Shown here piece after piece: positions 39,354 through 48,352 of a stretch of DNA of 64,000 nt. The DNA is taken from NCBI RefSeq assembly GCF_003001815.1, contig NZ_PVMZ01000005.1, forward strand, positions 310,001-374,000. Reading direction: 5' to 3'. Origin of the DNA: Actinoplanes italicus. Its GTDB lineage: Bacteria > Actinomycetota > Actinomycetes > Mycobacteriales > Micromonosporaceae. The stretch's first letter is position 1; every line of letters starts with the position of its first letter. The position numbers were made by a program, and so were the translations under genes. The notes beneath the pieces are model-generated. The model did no database searches. It was not told the DNA's origin and saw only the letters and a program-made list of their open reading frames with translations.

Positions 39354-40667
39354 TCAGGTTGCGACCCGGGCGCGGTCGAGGGTCCAGCGCAGCTGGAAGG
39401 CGACGGCGGCGGCCATCAACACCGCCGGGACGACGGTGAACCCGATCAGCAGGGCGGTCCGCGCCGACTCGGGCTGGGTCACCGTGTGGCCCTCCGTGGT
39501 GGCCAGGAACCCGCCGGCGGCCAGGACGGCCGAGTAGACGTACGGGCCGATGGCGGTTCCGGTGGCCTCGGTGGCCGTCCAGACGCCGGTGTAGGCGCCG
39601 GCCCGGGCGCCGGCAAGCGCGGAGGCGGCCGCCACCGCGTCGGGGACCATCGAGAACGCGAACAGCTGCAGTCCGGCGAACGCGATGCCGAGCACCACCA
39701 CGACGGCGACGGCGGGGACCAGCCCGTACCCGAGAAGCGGGGCCAGCGAGCCGATCACGAAGGTCACCTGGCAGATCAGCAGGCCACGCTGCTTGCCGAT
39801 GCGCCGGGAGACCTTCGCCCAGATCGGGCCGGCGAACACGGCCGGGCCCAGGAACGCGCCCATGAACACGGCCGTCAGCTTCGAGTCGGAGAAGACGTAC
39901 TCGGTGTAGAACGGCAACGCGGCCAGGAACAGGTGCGTGGTCGTGCCGGTGAACAGGTAGGACAGCACCAGCGCCCGGAAGTCGCGGTCGCGCCAGGCCA
40001 CGGCGATGTCGGCGATCGTGGAGTGGCTCTCCTGACCGGGCGTACGGAATCCGGCCTCGGCGGTCAACCGGCGGACGCCGGTGATCGCGACCAGGCCGGA
40101 GACGACCATGACACCGGACAGCAGCAGCGCCATCCGCGCGTAGTCGCCGCGCTCCCCCGCCGCGACCAGGGCCGGTGCGGCGACACCGGCGCCGAGCAGG
40201 CCGAGGGTCAGGAACAGCATGCGGAACATGAAGACGCGGGTACGTTCGTGGTAGCCGACCTCCAGGTCCGACGGCGTCGTCAGGTACGGCACCTGGAAGC
40301 AGGCGAACAGCAGGTTCCCGGCGATGAACCAGGCGCCGACCCACAGTGCCGCGGCGGGCCCGGTCAGCGCGGCGGGGACGGTGAACATGCCGGCCATCGC
40401 GACGGCCAGCAGCAGCCCGAAGCGGAGCATGCCGAGCCGGTCGCCGGTGCGGCGGGCCGCCTGGTCGGAACGGCTGCCCAGGTACGGGTGCACGATCACG
40501 TCGATGATCTTCGGCAGCAGCAGGGTCAGGCCGGCCAGCAGCGGTGACACGCCGAGGGTGTGGGTCAGGAAGTAGAGCAGCAGCAGGCCGGGGACGGTCA
40601 CCCAGACGCCCATGCCGATCGAGCCGCCCGCGTACGCGACGAGGGAACGGGTTCTCGTCTCGGTCAT
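39354..40667 (-). CDS. MFS transporter, GPH (glycoside-pentoside-hexuronide:cation symporter)-like
   Basis: A 437-residue transporter with about 12 membrane segments. The N-terminal SLVAYAGGSIGMGVWVTVPGLLLLYFL, DVIVHPYLGSRSD and VPYLTTPSDLEVGYHERTRV blocks are typical of the GPH/MelB group, including the D-P-x-x-G-x-x-S-D type motif. The substrate is unknown. The ATG at 40667 overlaps the stop of the SDR gene by four bases, so it is the third gene of the FMO-SDR-MFS operon. Confidence 0.85.
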   Translation of the reverse strand: MTETRTRSLVAYAGGSIGMGVWVTVPGLLLLYFLTHTLGVSPLLAGLTLLLPKIIDVIVHPYLGSRSDQAARRTGDRLGMLRFGLLLAVAMAGMFTVPAALTGPAAALWVGAWFIAGNLLFACFQVPYLTTPSDLEVGYHERTRVFMFRMLFLTLGLLGAGVAAPALVAAGERGDYARMALLLSGVMVVSGLVAITGVRRLTAEAGFRTPGQESHSTIADIAVAWRDRDFRALVLSYLFTGTTTHLFLAALPFYTEYVFSDSKLTAVFMGAFLGPAVFAGPIWAKVSRRIGKQRGLLICQVTFVIGSLAPLLGYGLVPAVAVVVVLGIAFAGLQLFAFSMVPDAVAAASALAGARAGAYTGVWTATEATGTAIGPYVYSAVLAAGGFLATTEGHTVTQPESARTALLIGFTVVPAVLMAAAVAFQLRWTLDRARVAT

Positions 40668-41491
40668 CGGTGATCTCCCTGGCGGGCCACGACACCGGCG
40701 GCCAGGGTGGCGCCCTCGAAGGCTCCGGAGCGGACCCGGCCGGCGAGGGTACGGGCCACGATCCGGTCGGTGAGCGCCGGGAAGTGCCGGGCCAGGAAGA
40801 ACTCGACGGCACCGCGGCGGGTGGTCGGCAGGTCGCGGTACGGGCGGCGGCGCAGCGCGGCGCGCAGCACCGTGTCGACCACGCCGTCGAGTGGCTCGTA
40901 CCGGCTCATACCCTCCAGCGACAGCCCGGCCGCGGCCGTCGAGTCGTGGATCGGGCTGCGGACCGCCGACGGGTACACGCAGGTCACACCGACGTGGGTG
41001 CCGATCTCGAGGCGGAGCGCGTCGGCGTACGCCACCAAGGCTCTTTTCGAGGCGCCGTAGGCGGCCGCGAGCGGCAGTTGCATGACCGCCATCCGTGAGG
41101 ACAGCATGACGACCCGCCCCCGGGCGCTGACCAGCGCGTCCACGCACGCGGCCGTGACCCGCCAGGTGCCGAGCAGGTTGATGTCGAGCTGCCGGCGGAC
41201 CTCGGCGCCGGGCGGCAGCTCAGCGGGCGCCGGTCCGCCGACCCCGGCGTTGTTGATCAGCAGGTCGAGGCCGCCGAGCAGGGCGATCGCCTCGGCCACG
41301 GCCACCTCGACGGAGTGGTCGTCGGTGATGTCGCAGGGCAGGACCTCGACCGGGTCGTTGACGCGGGGCGCCAGGTCGAGGCCGACGACGCGGGCGCCGA
41401 GCGCGTCGAGCCGGGCGCAGACGGCCCGGCCGAACGTCCCGGACGCGCCGGTGACCAGGACGCGCATCCCGCGGGGGTCGCGGCGGCTCAT
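40664..41491 (-). CDS. SDR family oxidoreductase
   Basis: A 275-residue classical short-chain dehydrogenase with TGASGTFG near residue 14, LPCDITDD, NNAGVGG, the catalytic Ser in VVMLSSRMAV and YGASK. The C-terminal extension (RRGAVEFFLARHFPALTDRIVARTLAGR) resembles acyl-chain or steroid-active SDRs. It overlaps the FMO stop upstream (ATGA) and the MFS start downstream. It could reduce a ketone before, or oxidise an alcohol for, the neighbouring monooxygenase. Confidence 0.85.
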   Translation of the reverse strand: MSRRDPRGMRVLVTGASGTFGRAVCARLDALGARVVGLDLAPRVNDPVEVLPCDITDDHSVEVAVAEAIALLGGLDLLINNAGVGGPAPAELPPGAEVRRQLDINLLGTWRVTAACVDALVSARGRVVMLSSRMAVMQLPLAAAYGASKRALVAYADALRLEIGTHVGVTCVYPSAVRSPIHDSTAAAGLSLEGMSRYEPLDGVVDTVLRAALRRRPYRDLPTTRRGAVEFFLARHFPALTDRIVARTLAGRVRSGAFEGATLAAGVVARQGDHR

Positions 41492-42747
41492 CGGTGCACT
41501 CCTCGGGTGAGTTCGCGGTTCAGGTCGGCGACGTACCGGTCGAAGTCGACGCGCATGTGCGGACGCGCCCTCTCGCCCCAGCGTTCGATCGCGGCGCGCA
41601 GATCACGGTCGACGGCGCGCCGCTGATCGGCGGCGGGCGGAAGGGCGAAGGTCCCGGAGAGATACGCCGCGGCGAGCTTGGCCTGCGCCTCGACGACCGG
41701 GAACGCCGAACCGGTCGACTGCATCAGCCCGACGAACGCCAGGCTGGGATCGTCGAGGTGGAAGACGTGCTTGAACAGCGGCAGGCGTTCCGGGTCCGGC
41801 CCCAGCCACCGCGAGGTCAGGAACGGGATGTGTACGCGGTACCCGGTGGCCCACACGATGACGTCGACCGGCTCGGCCGTGCCGTCGGTGAACACCACGC
41901 ACCGGCCGTCGAGCCGCTCGATGCCGGGACGCGCGACCACCTCGCCGTGGGTGAGCCGGTGCAAAATCGTGTCGCTGATCGTCGGATGGTTCTGGAAGAG
42001 GCCACCGGCGGGCGCGGGCAGCCCGTACCGCTGCGGGGTGCCGACCGCGAGCCGCAGCATCGTCTCGGCGAGGCGCTGCCGCAGCCGCCACGGCAGCGCG
42101 GCCAGGGCACCGCCGGTCGCGTCGGCCGGCCGGCCGAACAGGTACTTCGGGACGATGTGCACCCCGTGGCGGGCGGAGAGCAGGACCGGTCCGCCGGCCA
42201 CGTGGGAGGCGTCGACGGCGATGTCCATGGCCGAGTTGCCCATGCCCACGACCAGCACCCGCCGGTTCCGGAAGACGTCCGGTGTGCGGTAGTCGTGGGC
42301 GTGCACAGCGATCCCGTCGAACGTGCCGGGGTAGCCGGGTTCCGGCAGGCGCGGCTGCCAGTTGTGCCCGTTCGCGACGATCACCGCGTCGTAGCGCTCC
42401 GTGTCACCGGTGTCGGTGGTGACGGTCCAGTCCTCGCCGCGTTCGACGCGGGTCACCGTACTTCCGTACCGGATGTGCTGGGTGAGCCCGAACTTGTCGG
42501 CGTAGTCGGCCAGGTAGCCGGCGACCCGCCCGGCCGACGGATAGTCCGGCCACTCGGCCGGCATCGGGAGATCAGCGAACTCGGTGCGGCCCTTGCTGGT
42601 GTTCAGATGCAGCGAGGCATAGGTGTCCGTCCAGAGACCACCCGGAAGATCATTCCGCTCGTACGCCACGGGCGTGCAACCCGCGTCGACGAGAGCCTTG
42701 ATCGTGGCCAGGCCGGCCGCTCCGGCACCGATCACGGCGACACGCAT
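41488..42747 (-). CDS. Flavin-containing monooxygenase
   Basis: A 419-residue FAD- and NADPH-dependent monooxygenase. The FAD motif GAGAAGL is at residues 7-13, GGLWTDTY follows, the NADPH motif GMGNSAMD lies around residue 168, and an ATGY motif (VIVWATGYRVHIPF) lies around residue 285. The FMO-identifying stretch between the two nucleotide sites (FDGIAVHAHDYRTPDVF) is close to the FxGxxxHxxxY/F type. Such enzymes oxygenate N, S or keto groups. It starts the leftward operon, divergent from a PucR-type regulator, with a palindrome between them. Confidence 0.87.
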   Translation of the reverse strand: MRVAVIGAGAAGLATIKALVDAGCTPVAYERNDLPGGLWTDTYASLHLNTSKGRTEFADLPMPAEWPDYPSAGRVAGYLADYADKFGLTQHIRYGSTVTRVERGEDWTVTTDTGDTERYDAVIVANGHNWQPRLPEPGYPGTFDGIAVHAHDYRTPDVFRNRRVLVVGMGNSAMDIAVDASHVAGGPVLLSARHGVHIVPKYLFGRPADATGGALAALPWRLRQRLAETMLRLAVGTPQRYGLPAPAGGLFQNHPTISDTILHRLTHGEVVARPGIERLDGRCVVFTDGTAEPVDVIVWATGYRVHIPFLTSRWLGPDPERLPLFKHVFHLDDPSLAFVGLMQSTGSAFPVVEAQAKLAAAYLSGTFALPPAADQRRAVDRDLRAAIERWGERARPHMRVDFDRYVADLNRELTRGVHR

Positions 42748-42840
42748 CGTCCATCTCCCACCGGCCTTGTAGTTCTTGCCAAACCGTAGGCGCTGGCCGC
42801 CGCACTGGACATGGCGCGGAGCACGCCTTTACGAGCCGAT

Positions 42841-42858
42841 GTTGTGGGCCACCACAAC
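42841..42858. promoter_or_regulatory. Palindrome between the FMO operon and pucR-type gene
   Basis: Seven-base arms GTTGTGG and CCACAAC are separated by GCCA. It is centred 29 bases before the regulator's start codon in a 130-bp divergent gap, so it could control both directions. Confidence 0.55.
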
Positions 42859-42877
42859 GGCACGGCAGCATGACGAC

Positions 42878-43996
42878 ATGAACCCACCGGACGACTGGAC
42901 GGCCGTGGTCGACCTCATCGAGCGGGTGATGGGCGACGAGGTCCTGCTGCCGTCGGTGATCTCCGGGGTACGCGCCACGGTCCGCGAGGTGTCGGTGCTG
43001 CCGCCGTCGGACATCGCCGGGCACACCCGCGCCCTGCTCACCGCGGCCACCCGGGCGATGGCGGCCCGGCGTGGCCCGACCGAGGCCGAGCTGTCGTTCG
43101 TGGCGGAGCTGGGCGTCACCCGGGCCCGGCAGGGCGTGCCGATCGAGGCCGTGCTCGGCGCCATCCACGTCGCCGAGCGCGCGATCTGGGCCCGCGCCCG
43201 CGAGGTCGCCCGCGCCGAAGGTGTCAGCGCCGAACGGCTGCTCGACGCCCGCGAGCTCTACGACGACTGGGCCGACGCCGTACGCGGCCGGCTGATCATG
43301 GCGCACCGGGCGGCGAAGGCGGTCGCCGAGCCCGCGCACGGCAACCGGGAAGCGGCCATCCTGCGCCGCCTGCTGCAGGGCGGCTCGGCAGCGGCCCTCG
43401 CGGTCGCCGAGGCCGGGCTGCCGGCCGGCGGCGGGCTGTGGGTGCTGGTGGCCCGGCCCGGCTTCGAGGAGCGCCCGCTCCGGGACCAGCCGGCGGTACT
43501 GTGCGCGGTCCTCGGCGACCTGTTCGTGGCCGTCCTGACCCGGCCGCCCACATCCCGCGCCGCGGCGCCCGGCACCACCGCCGGGCTGGCCGGCCCGGCC
43601 GAACCCGACAAGCTGGCGCCGGTACGGCGGCTGGCCCTCGCCGCGCTGGCCGCCGCCGAGTCCACCGGGCGTACCGGCATCGTGCACATCGCCGACGTGG
43701 CCTGGCAGGCGGCGCTCACCGAACGCGCCGACCTGGCCGCCGTCCTGCTCGACCGGCATCGCGACGCCTGGGCCGCGCTCGGGCCCAACGCCGAGCCGGT
43801 GGCCCACGCCGTGCTGGCCTTCCTGGAGAACGACCGGGACGTCACGGTCGCCGGGACGCGGCTGTTCGTGCACCCGAACACGGTCCGCAACCGGGTCCGC
43901 CGGTTCGCCGAGGTCACCGGCATCGACCCGGCCGGCACGTTCGGCGCCACGAACGCGTGGTGGCTGTGCCGCACCTGGCTCAGGGAGGCGACCTGA
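42878..43996 (+). CDS. PucR family transcriptional regulator
   Basis: A 372-residue regulator. The N-terminal half is a helical sensory region (RGPTEAELSFVAELGVTRARQGVPIEAVLGAIHVAERAIW) seen in RsbRD-like/PucR proteins of actinobacteria. The C-terminus holds the PucR-type helix-turn-helix (FLENDRDVTVAGTRLFVHPNTVRNRVRRFAEVTG, about 315-350). The ATG at 42878 follows the palindrome. Divergent layout suggests that it controls the FMO-SDR-MFS operon. Confidence 0.85.
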   Translation: MNPPDDWTAVVDLIERVMGDEVLLPSVISGVRATVREVSVLPPSDIAGHTRALLTAATRAMAARRGPTEAELSFVAELGVTRARQGVPIEAVLGAIHVAERAIWARAREVARAEGVSAERLLDARELYDDWADAVRGRLIMAHRAAKAVAEPAHGNREAAILRRLLQGGSAAALAVAEAGLPAGGGLWVLVARPGFEERPLRDQPAVLCAVLGDLFVAVLTRPPTSRAAAPGTTAGLAGPAEPDKLAPVRRLALAALAAAESTGRTGIVHIADVAWQAALTERADLAAVLLDRHRDAWAALGPNAEPVAHAVLAFLENDRDVTVAGTRLFVHPNTVRNRVRRFAEVTGIDPAGTFGATNAWWLCRTWLREAT

Positions 43997-44046
43997 CCCG
44001 GATAGGCTGGCCGTGAAGATCGCTTGACCAACTCCGGGAGGACCGC

Positions 44047-44547
44047 GTGACTCAGCCGGCCATCTACGACGTCCAGATCGCCGACCTCCAGGGCAAGCCG
44101 CTGGACCTCGACCGATTCCGCGGCACCGCCACCCTCGTCGTCAACGTCGCCTCCCGCTGCGGGCTCACACCCCAGTACGCGGTCCTGGAAAAGCTGCACG
44201 AGCGGTACGCGGACCGCGGCTTCACCGTGCTCGGTGTGCCGTGCAACCAGTTCGGCGGCCAGGAGCCCGGCACCGCCGACGAGATCGCCGAGTTCTGCAG
44301 CGCCACCTACGGCGTCACCTTCCCGATGACGGAGAAGGTGGAGGTCAACGGCGACGGACGGCACCCGCTGTACCAGGCGCTGACCGGCCACGCCGACGCC
44401 GAGGGCTACACCGGCGACATCCGGTGGAACTTCGAGAAGTTCCTGATCGACGCCGACGGCCGGGTCGTGGCCCGATTCTCCCCGCAGACCAGCCCGGACT
44501 CCCCCGAGATCGTCGCCGCCGTCGAGTCGGCGCTTACGAGGTCCTGA
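44047..44547 (+). CDS. Glutathione peroxidase-family thiol peroxidase
   Basis: A 166-residue thioredoxin-fold peroxidase. The peroxidatic residue is Cys38 in [11 protein letters not shown] (cysteine, not selenocysteine), Gln in FGGQEPG and Trp in IRWNFEKF complete the active site, and [11 protein letters not shown] supplies a possible resolving cysteine. In actinomycetes, which lack glutathione, such enzymes usually use thioredoxin. The GTG at 44047 has GGGAGG upstream. Confidence 0.93.
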   Translation: MTQPAIYDVQIADLQGKPLDLDRFRGTATLVVNVASRCGLTPQYAVLEKLHERYADRGFTVLGVPCNQFGGQEPGTADEIAEFCSATYGVTFPMTEKVEVNGDGRHPLYQALTGHADAEGYTGDIRWNFEKFLIDADGRVVARFSPQTSPDSPEIVAAVESALTRS

Positions 44548-44603
44548 CCCCGTTACCCGTTCGGTGGACGTCGTCCGGTTCCGGTTCGTGCAGTGTGGAC
44601 GGC

Positions 44604-47093
44604 GTGGCCGACCGCATCTACATCTCCTGCACCGGACGCGACCGGGCCTGGGCGGAGTGGGCCCGCTGGCACCTGGGCAACGCCGGCTACGAGACCGAGC
44701 TGGACGTCGTCGACTGGGTGCCGGGGACCAACTTCGTCGAGGCGATGAACCGGGCGTTGCGGCGGGACAATCCGCTGCTGGTGCTGCTCTCGGCGGCGTA
44801 CCTGGATCCGGAGCGGTTCACCACCGACGAGTGGACCGCCCGGCTCGCCCAGCGCCGCCGTGACCCGTCCGCGAAACTCATTCCGCTGCGGGTCGAGAAC
44901 GTCGCCCTCGACGGTCTGTGGGCACCGATCGTCGTGCCCGACGTCTTCGGTCTCTCCCCCGACAAGGCGGCCACGAGTCTGATCGATGCGGTGCGCCGGG
45001 TGGTCGATCCGGCTCCGCCGCGTGCCGTCTCGGCGGTCAGCCCGCCCTATCCGGATGCCCGGCCCGTCGTCGATCACGGGCCTCGCCCGCCCGGTTCATC
45101 GCCCGCCGTGTGGAATCTGGCACGTCGCAATCCGAGCTTCACCGGCCGCGACGGCATGCTGAACCGGCTCCACGACGCCCTTCAGGGTGACCATCGAGTG
45201 GCGGTCCAGGCGCTGCACGGCATGGGCGGCGTCGGCAAGACCCAGCTGGCCCTGGAGTACGCCCACCGCTTCGCCGGCGAGTACGACCTGGTCTGGTGGA
45301 TTCCTTCCGAACAGCCCGAGCTGATCGGCGACCACCTGTCGTTCCTCGCTCGGAAGCTCGGACTGGTCGGAGCCGGAACGCCCATCCCGGAGGCGGCCGA
45401 GGCGGTGCGGGAGTATCTCCGCCAGTCACCTCGATGGTTGCTGGTGTTCGACAACGCCGAGGACCGTGACCAGCTCGCGCCGTGGCTGCCGGACGGGCCG
45501 GGCCACTCGCTGATCACCAGCCGGAACCCGAACTGGACCGGCACCGCCAGCGCGGTGAACGTGGACGTGTTCAGTCGCGAGGAGTCCGCCGCCCTGCTGC
45601 ACACCCACCTGCCGTACCTGACCGACGATGACGCCGACCGGCTGGCTAGCGCACTCGGTGACCTGCCCCTGGCCGTCGGTCAAGCCGTGGACCTGCTCGC
45701 CGAGACACACCTGACCGTCGACGCCTACCTGGCCGATCTGGCCTCCCACACGGCAGATCTGCTGAGCAAGGGACGACCGCTGGGCGGTTACCCCGTGTCA
45801 CTGGCCGCTACCGTGACGCTGACCGCCGACCGTCTCTGCACGGCAGACCCGGCTGCCGGTCAGTTGCTCTACCTGTGTGCCCGGCTGGGACCTGAACCGA
45901 TCCCCACCGACCTGTTCACCGCCCGGCCCGACATGCTCCCCGAGCCGTTGAATCTGGTGGCGTCCCGACCGGTCGCGTTCGCGCGTGTCCTGGGGCAGCT
46001 GGGCCGGTACGGCTTGGCTCGGGTGACCGATGAGGGTCCGATCCTGCACCGGCTCATCCAGGCCGTTCTGCGCGACACCGTCTCCGATCCGGCCGTTCAT
46101 CGTGAAACCGTCGAGAAGCTGCTGGCTGCCGCCGCACCTGAGGAGGTCATTCACCCGCAATCGTGGCCCCGCTGGAGCGCGCTGGTCCCGCATCTTCTCG
46201 CCGTTGACCTCGCAAGCACCGACAATGTCGGACTGCGTTACGCCGCCAATACCGCGGCGTATTACCTGATGATCCGAGGGGATTACTCCACCGCCCTGCC
46301 ACTGACGCAGCAGTTGCATCAAGCCTGGACCGACCGGCACGGGCCGGACGACGGCACCACCTCGGCGGCGGCCGCCACCCTCGCCGGTCTACATCGTGAG
46401 CTGGGCAATCACCAACAGGCCCACGATCTCAACGAGGCCAATCTCCTCCGCAACCGCAGATACCTGGGTTTCCACCATCCCGACACCCTGGCCATGGCCG
46501 GAAGTCTCGCCTTCGACCTTGTTCGCCTGGGCCGACTCGAAGAGGCACTCCAGCTGACCACGGACACTCTGGCCCGTAGCAGGCAAACGTCGGGCGACGA
46601 CGACCCTCTGACCCTCGCCCTGGCCACGGTCCATGCCGGAACCCTCCACAGCCTCGGCCGCTATGAGGAAGCCCGGGAGCTGGATCAGGACACCCTGGCA
46701 CGTCAAAGAAGGGTGCTCGGCGACGACCATCCCAACACCCTCGTCTCCGCGAACAACCTGGCCATCGACCTCGACAAATTGGGTGAGTACGAGCAGGCAC
46801 GGCAATTGAGCGAGGACGCGCTGGCCCGTCAACGGCGGATATTCGGTGACGACCACCCCCTCAGCCTCACCTACGCCGCCTACCTGGCGGCGGTTCTCGA
46901 GCACCTGGGCGAATATGAGCAAGCACGGGATCTCGGGGAGGACATCCTGAACCGCCGACGACGGGTCTTCGGCGACGAGGATCCCAAAACTCGAATGGCG
47001 GCCGGCGACCTCGCCGTCTACTTGGATGCCCTCAACCGGCACGCTGAAGCCGACGATCTTCGCAGGCAGTTTCAGCTGGAACCGGGAATCTGA
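44604..47093 (+). CDS. TIR-NB-ARC-TPR (NLR-like STAND) protein
   Basis: An 829-residue protein. Residues 1-130 are a TIR domain ([21 protein letters not shown] ... [22 protein letters not shown]). NB-ARC follows with [12 protein letters not shown]-loop GMGGVGKTQ (206-214), Walker B-type [10 protein letters not shown] and [11 protein letters not shown]. From about residue 520 there are helical and TPR repeats of the kinesin-light-chain type, with GDDHPxTL spaced every 42 residues near the end. Architecture matches bacterial immune NLR-like proteins whose TIR domain degrades NAD+, but similar proteins also occur in RiPP and regulatory loci. A GTG at 44595 is an alternative start. Confidence 0.87.
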   Translation: MADRIYISCTGRDRAWAEWARWHLGNAGYETELDVVDWVPGTNFVEAMNRALRRDNPLLVLLSAAYLDPERFTTDEWTARLAQRRRDPSAKLIPLRVENVALDGLWAPIVVPDVFGLSPDKAATSLIDAVRRVVDPAPPRAVSAVSPPYPDARPVVDHGPRPPGSSPAVWNLARRNPSFTGRDGMLNRLHDALQGDHRVAVQALHGMGGVGKTQLALEYAHRFAGEYDLVWWIPSEQPELIGDHLSFLARKLGLVGAGTPIPEAAEAVREYLRQSPRWLLVFDNAEDRDQLAPWLPDGPGHSLITSRNPNWTGTASAVNVDVFSREESAALLHTHLPYLTDDDADRLASALGDLPLAVGQAVDLLAETHLTVDAYLADLASHTADLLSKGRPLGGYPVSLAATVTLTADRLCTADPAAGQLLYLCARLGPEPIPTDLFTARPDMLPEPLNLVASRPVAFARVLGQLGRYGLARVTDEGPILHRLIQAVLRDTVSDPAVHRETVEKLLAAAAPEEVIHPQSWPRWSALVPHLLAVDLASTDNVGLRYAANTAAYYLMIRGDYSTALPLTQQLHQAWTDRHGPDDGTTSAAAATLAGLHRELGNHQQAHDLNEANLLRNRRYLGFHHPDTLAMAGSLAFDLVRLGRLEEALQLTTDTLARSRQTSGDDDPLTLALATVHAGTLHSLGRYEEARELDQDTLARQRRVLGDDHPNTLVSANNLAIDLDKLGEYEQARQLSEDALARQRRIFGDDHPLSLTYAAYLAAVLEHLGEYEQARDLGEDILNRRRRVFGDEDPKTRMAAGDLAVYLDALNRHAEADDLRRQFQLEPGI

Positions 47094-47113
47094 TCGGCGC
47101 CACGGCTCCAGGG

Positions 47114-47635
47114 TCAGGCGGCGGCGTCGCGGCCCCGGGGACGCCCGGCCAGCCAGCGCAACCAGGTGAGCACCGAATCGGCCATGATGTCGTCGAGTTC
47201 GGCGCGGGCCTGCCGGGCCGACACCGCCGCCATCGTGCGGTGACCGTCCGCTCGCTGCCGCTGGGCCTCCAGGGCCGCCAGGCAGGAGCCCACGACGGCG
47301 TCGAAGGTGACCCGGTCCGCGGCCGTCATGGCGAGCAGCACCCGGTCGACGACGTCGCCGCCGGTCGGATTCTCCGGGACGTCGAGCAGCCACGCCCGCT
47401 GCCGGGCCCGCCCCGCGTCGGTCAGCGTGCACACCCGTCGCGTGCCGGGCCGGACCACGGCCGCGGTGCGGACGTACTCCAGCCGTTCCAGTCGGTTGAG
47501 TGCCGCACCCACGCGGGTGACGTCGACGACGCGGTCCGGGCCGAAGGTCTGTACGTGGCGCTGCTGCAGGTCGTAAGCGGTCCCCGGCCGATCGGCGAGG
47601 AAAACGAGCAGCAGGTCCCCGAGCGTTGCTGTCAT
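47114..47635 (-). CDS. PadR family transcriptional regulator
   Basis: A 173-residue regulator. The N-terminal winged helix (GDLLLVFLADRPGTAYDLQQRHVQTFGP ... ALNRLERLEYVRT ... RRVCTLTDAGR) is typical of PadR. The C-terminal helices (about 100-165) form the dimer arm. A perfect 19-bp dyad 32 bases upstream (47667-47685) is the likely autoregulatory site. No obvious target gene follows. Confidence 0.85.
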   Translation of the reverse strand: MTATLGDLLLVFLADRPGTAYDLQQRHVQTFGPDRVVDVTRVGAALNRLERLEYVRTAAVVRPGTRRVCTLTDAGRARQRAWLLDVPENPTGGDVVDRVLLAMTAADRVTFDAVVGSCLAALEAQRQRADGHRTMAAVSARQARAELDDIMADSVLTWLRWLAGRPRGRDAAA

Positions 47636-47666
47636 CGTGCTGCGCTGCCCCTCTGGTCAGCACCAC

Positions 47667-47685
47667 CTTCTACAGGCTGTAGAAG
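47667..47685. promoter_or_regulatory. PadR-type operator
   Basis: Nine-base arms CTTCTACAG (47667-47675) and CTGTAGAAG (47677-47685) are perfect around a central G. It lies directly upstream of the PadR gene. Confidence 0.75.
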
Positions 47686-47738
47686 TTAGCACGCGGCGAC
47701 GCCCCGGCAAACGACCGTCGATCCACGCCGTGAGATCC

Positions 47739-47791
47739 GGCTGCGCCGTACCGCTGTCTCAACGCGACCGAGACAGCGGTACGGCACAGCC
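47739..47791. terminator. Palindrome related to 29073-29127, terminator of the secreted-protein gene
   Basis: Arms of 22 bases (47739-47760 and 47770-47791) match at 21 positions around a nine-base loop. It begins six bases after the stop of the leftward gene at 47797. It shares most of its arm with the palindrome at 29073-29127. Confidence 0.75.
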
Positions 47792-47796
47792 ACCGA

Positions 47797-48180
47797 TCAG
47801 CAGCGGTAGGCGACGATCTTCACGAAGTAGTTGCCGGCCAGCCGGTGCCGGTTCGGGCCGACCCAGTCGGAACCGGCCGGTGACCAGTATTGGCCGGTCG
47901 GAGAGGTGAAACGCTGTGCGCAGTAACCGGGCCCGATGTAGACGCCACCCGCATGCGGCCAGCCGAAGTTGAAGTCGGTCCAGAAGCCGGACGGGAGCAC
48001 CCGGTCGTAATTGGTGCCGCCGGTCCGCCAGTTCTGCATCACCCCGATGCCGACCGAGCCGCCGTTGTAGACGCCGTAGACGCTGGTCGGCGCGGCCTGC
48101 GCGGGTGCGGCACCGGTCAGCGTGGCGGAGGTGGCGAAGGCGACCGCGGCGGCGGCGCCCAGCAGGCGTTTCCAGATCAC
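47797..48180 (-). CDS. Small secreted protein of unknown function
   Basis: A 127-residue protein with a clear signal peptide (about residues 1-30, WKRLLGAAAAVAFATSATLTGAAPAQA). The mature part is about 97 residues, rich in Gly, Trp and Tyr (YGVYNGGSVGIGVMQNWRTG), with two cysteines (YCAQRF and the final C) that could form a disulfide. The GTG at 48180 has AAGGAG six bases upstream. I do not recognise a family. Confidence 0.6.
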   Translation of the reverse strand: MIWKRLLGAAAAVAFATSATLTGAAPAQAAPTSVYGVYNGGSVGIGVMQNWRTGGTNYDRVLPSGFWTDFNFGWPHAGGVYIGPGYCAQRFTSPTGQYWSPAGSDWVGPNRHRLAGNYFVKIVAYRC

Positions 48181-48352
48181 TGATGACTCCTTGAGATTCG
48201 CGGGATTCGATGGCCTGGCCGCGTCCCAGAGTCGTCGGGCCGCTGGGCAGCGGCAACGCTTATCCGTCCCCGACCTGGGCTTACTGTCCCCTTCAGACAG
48301 ATGGCCAACCTCTGCGAGAATCAACGGACATCGATTCTCGGAGGTCGCTGGA

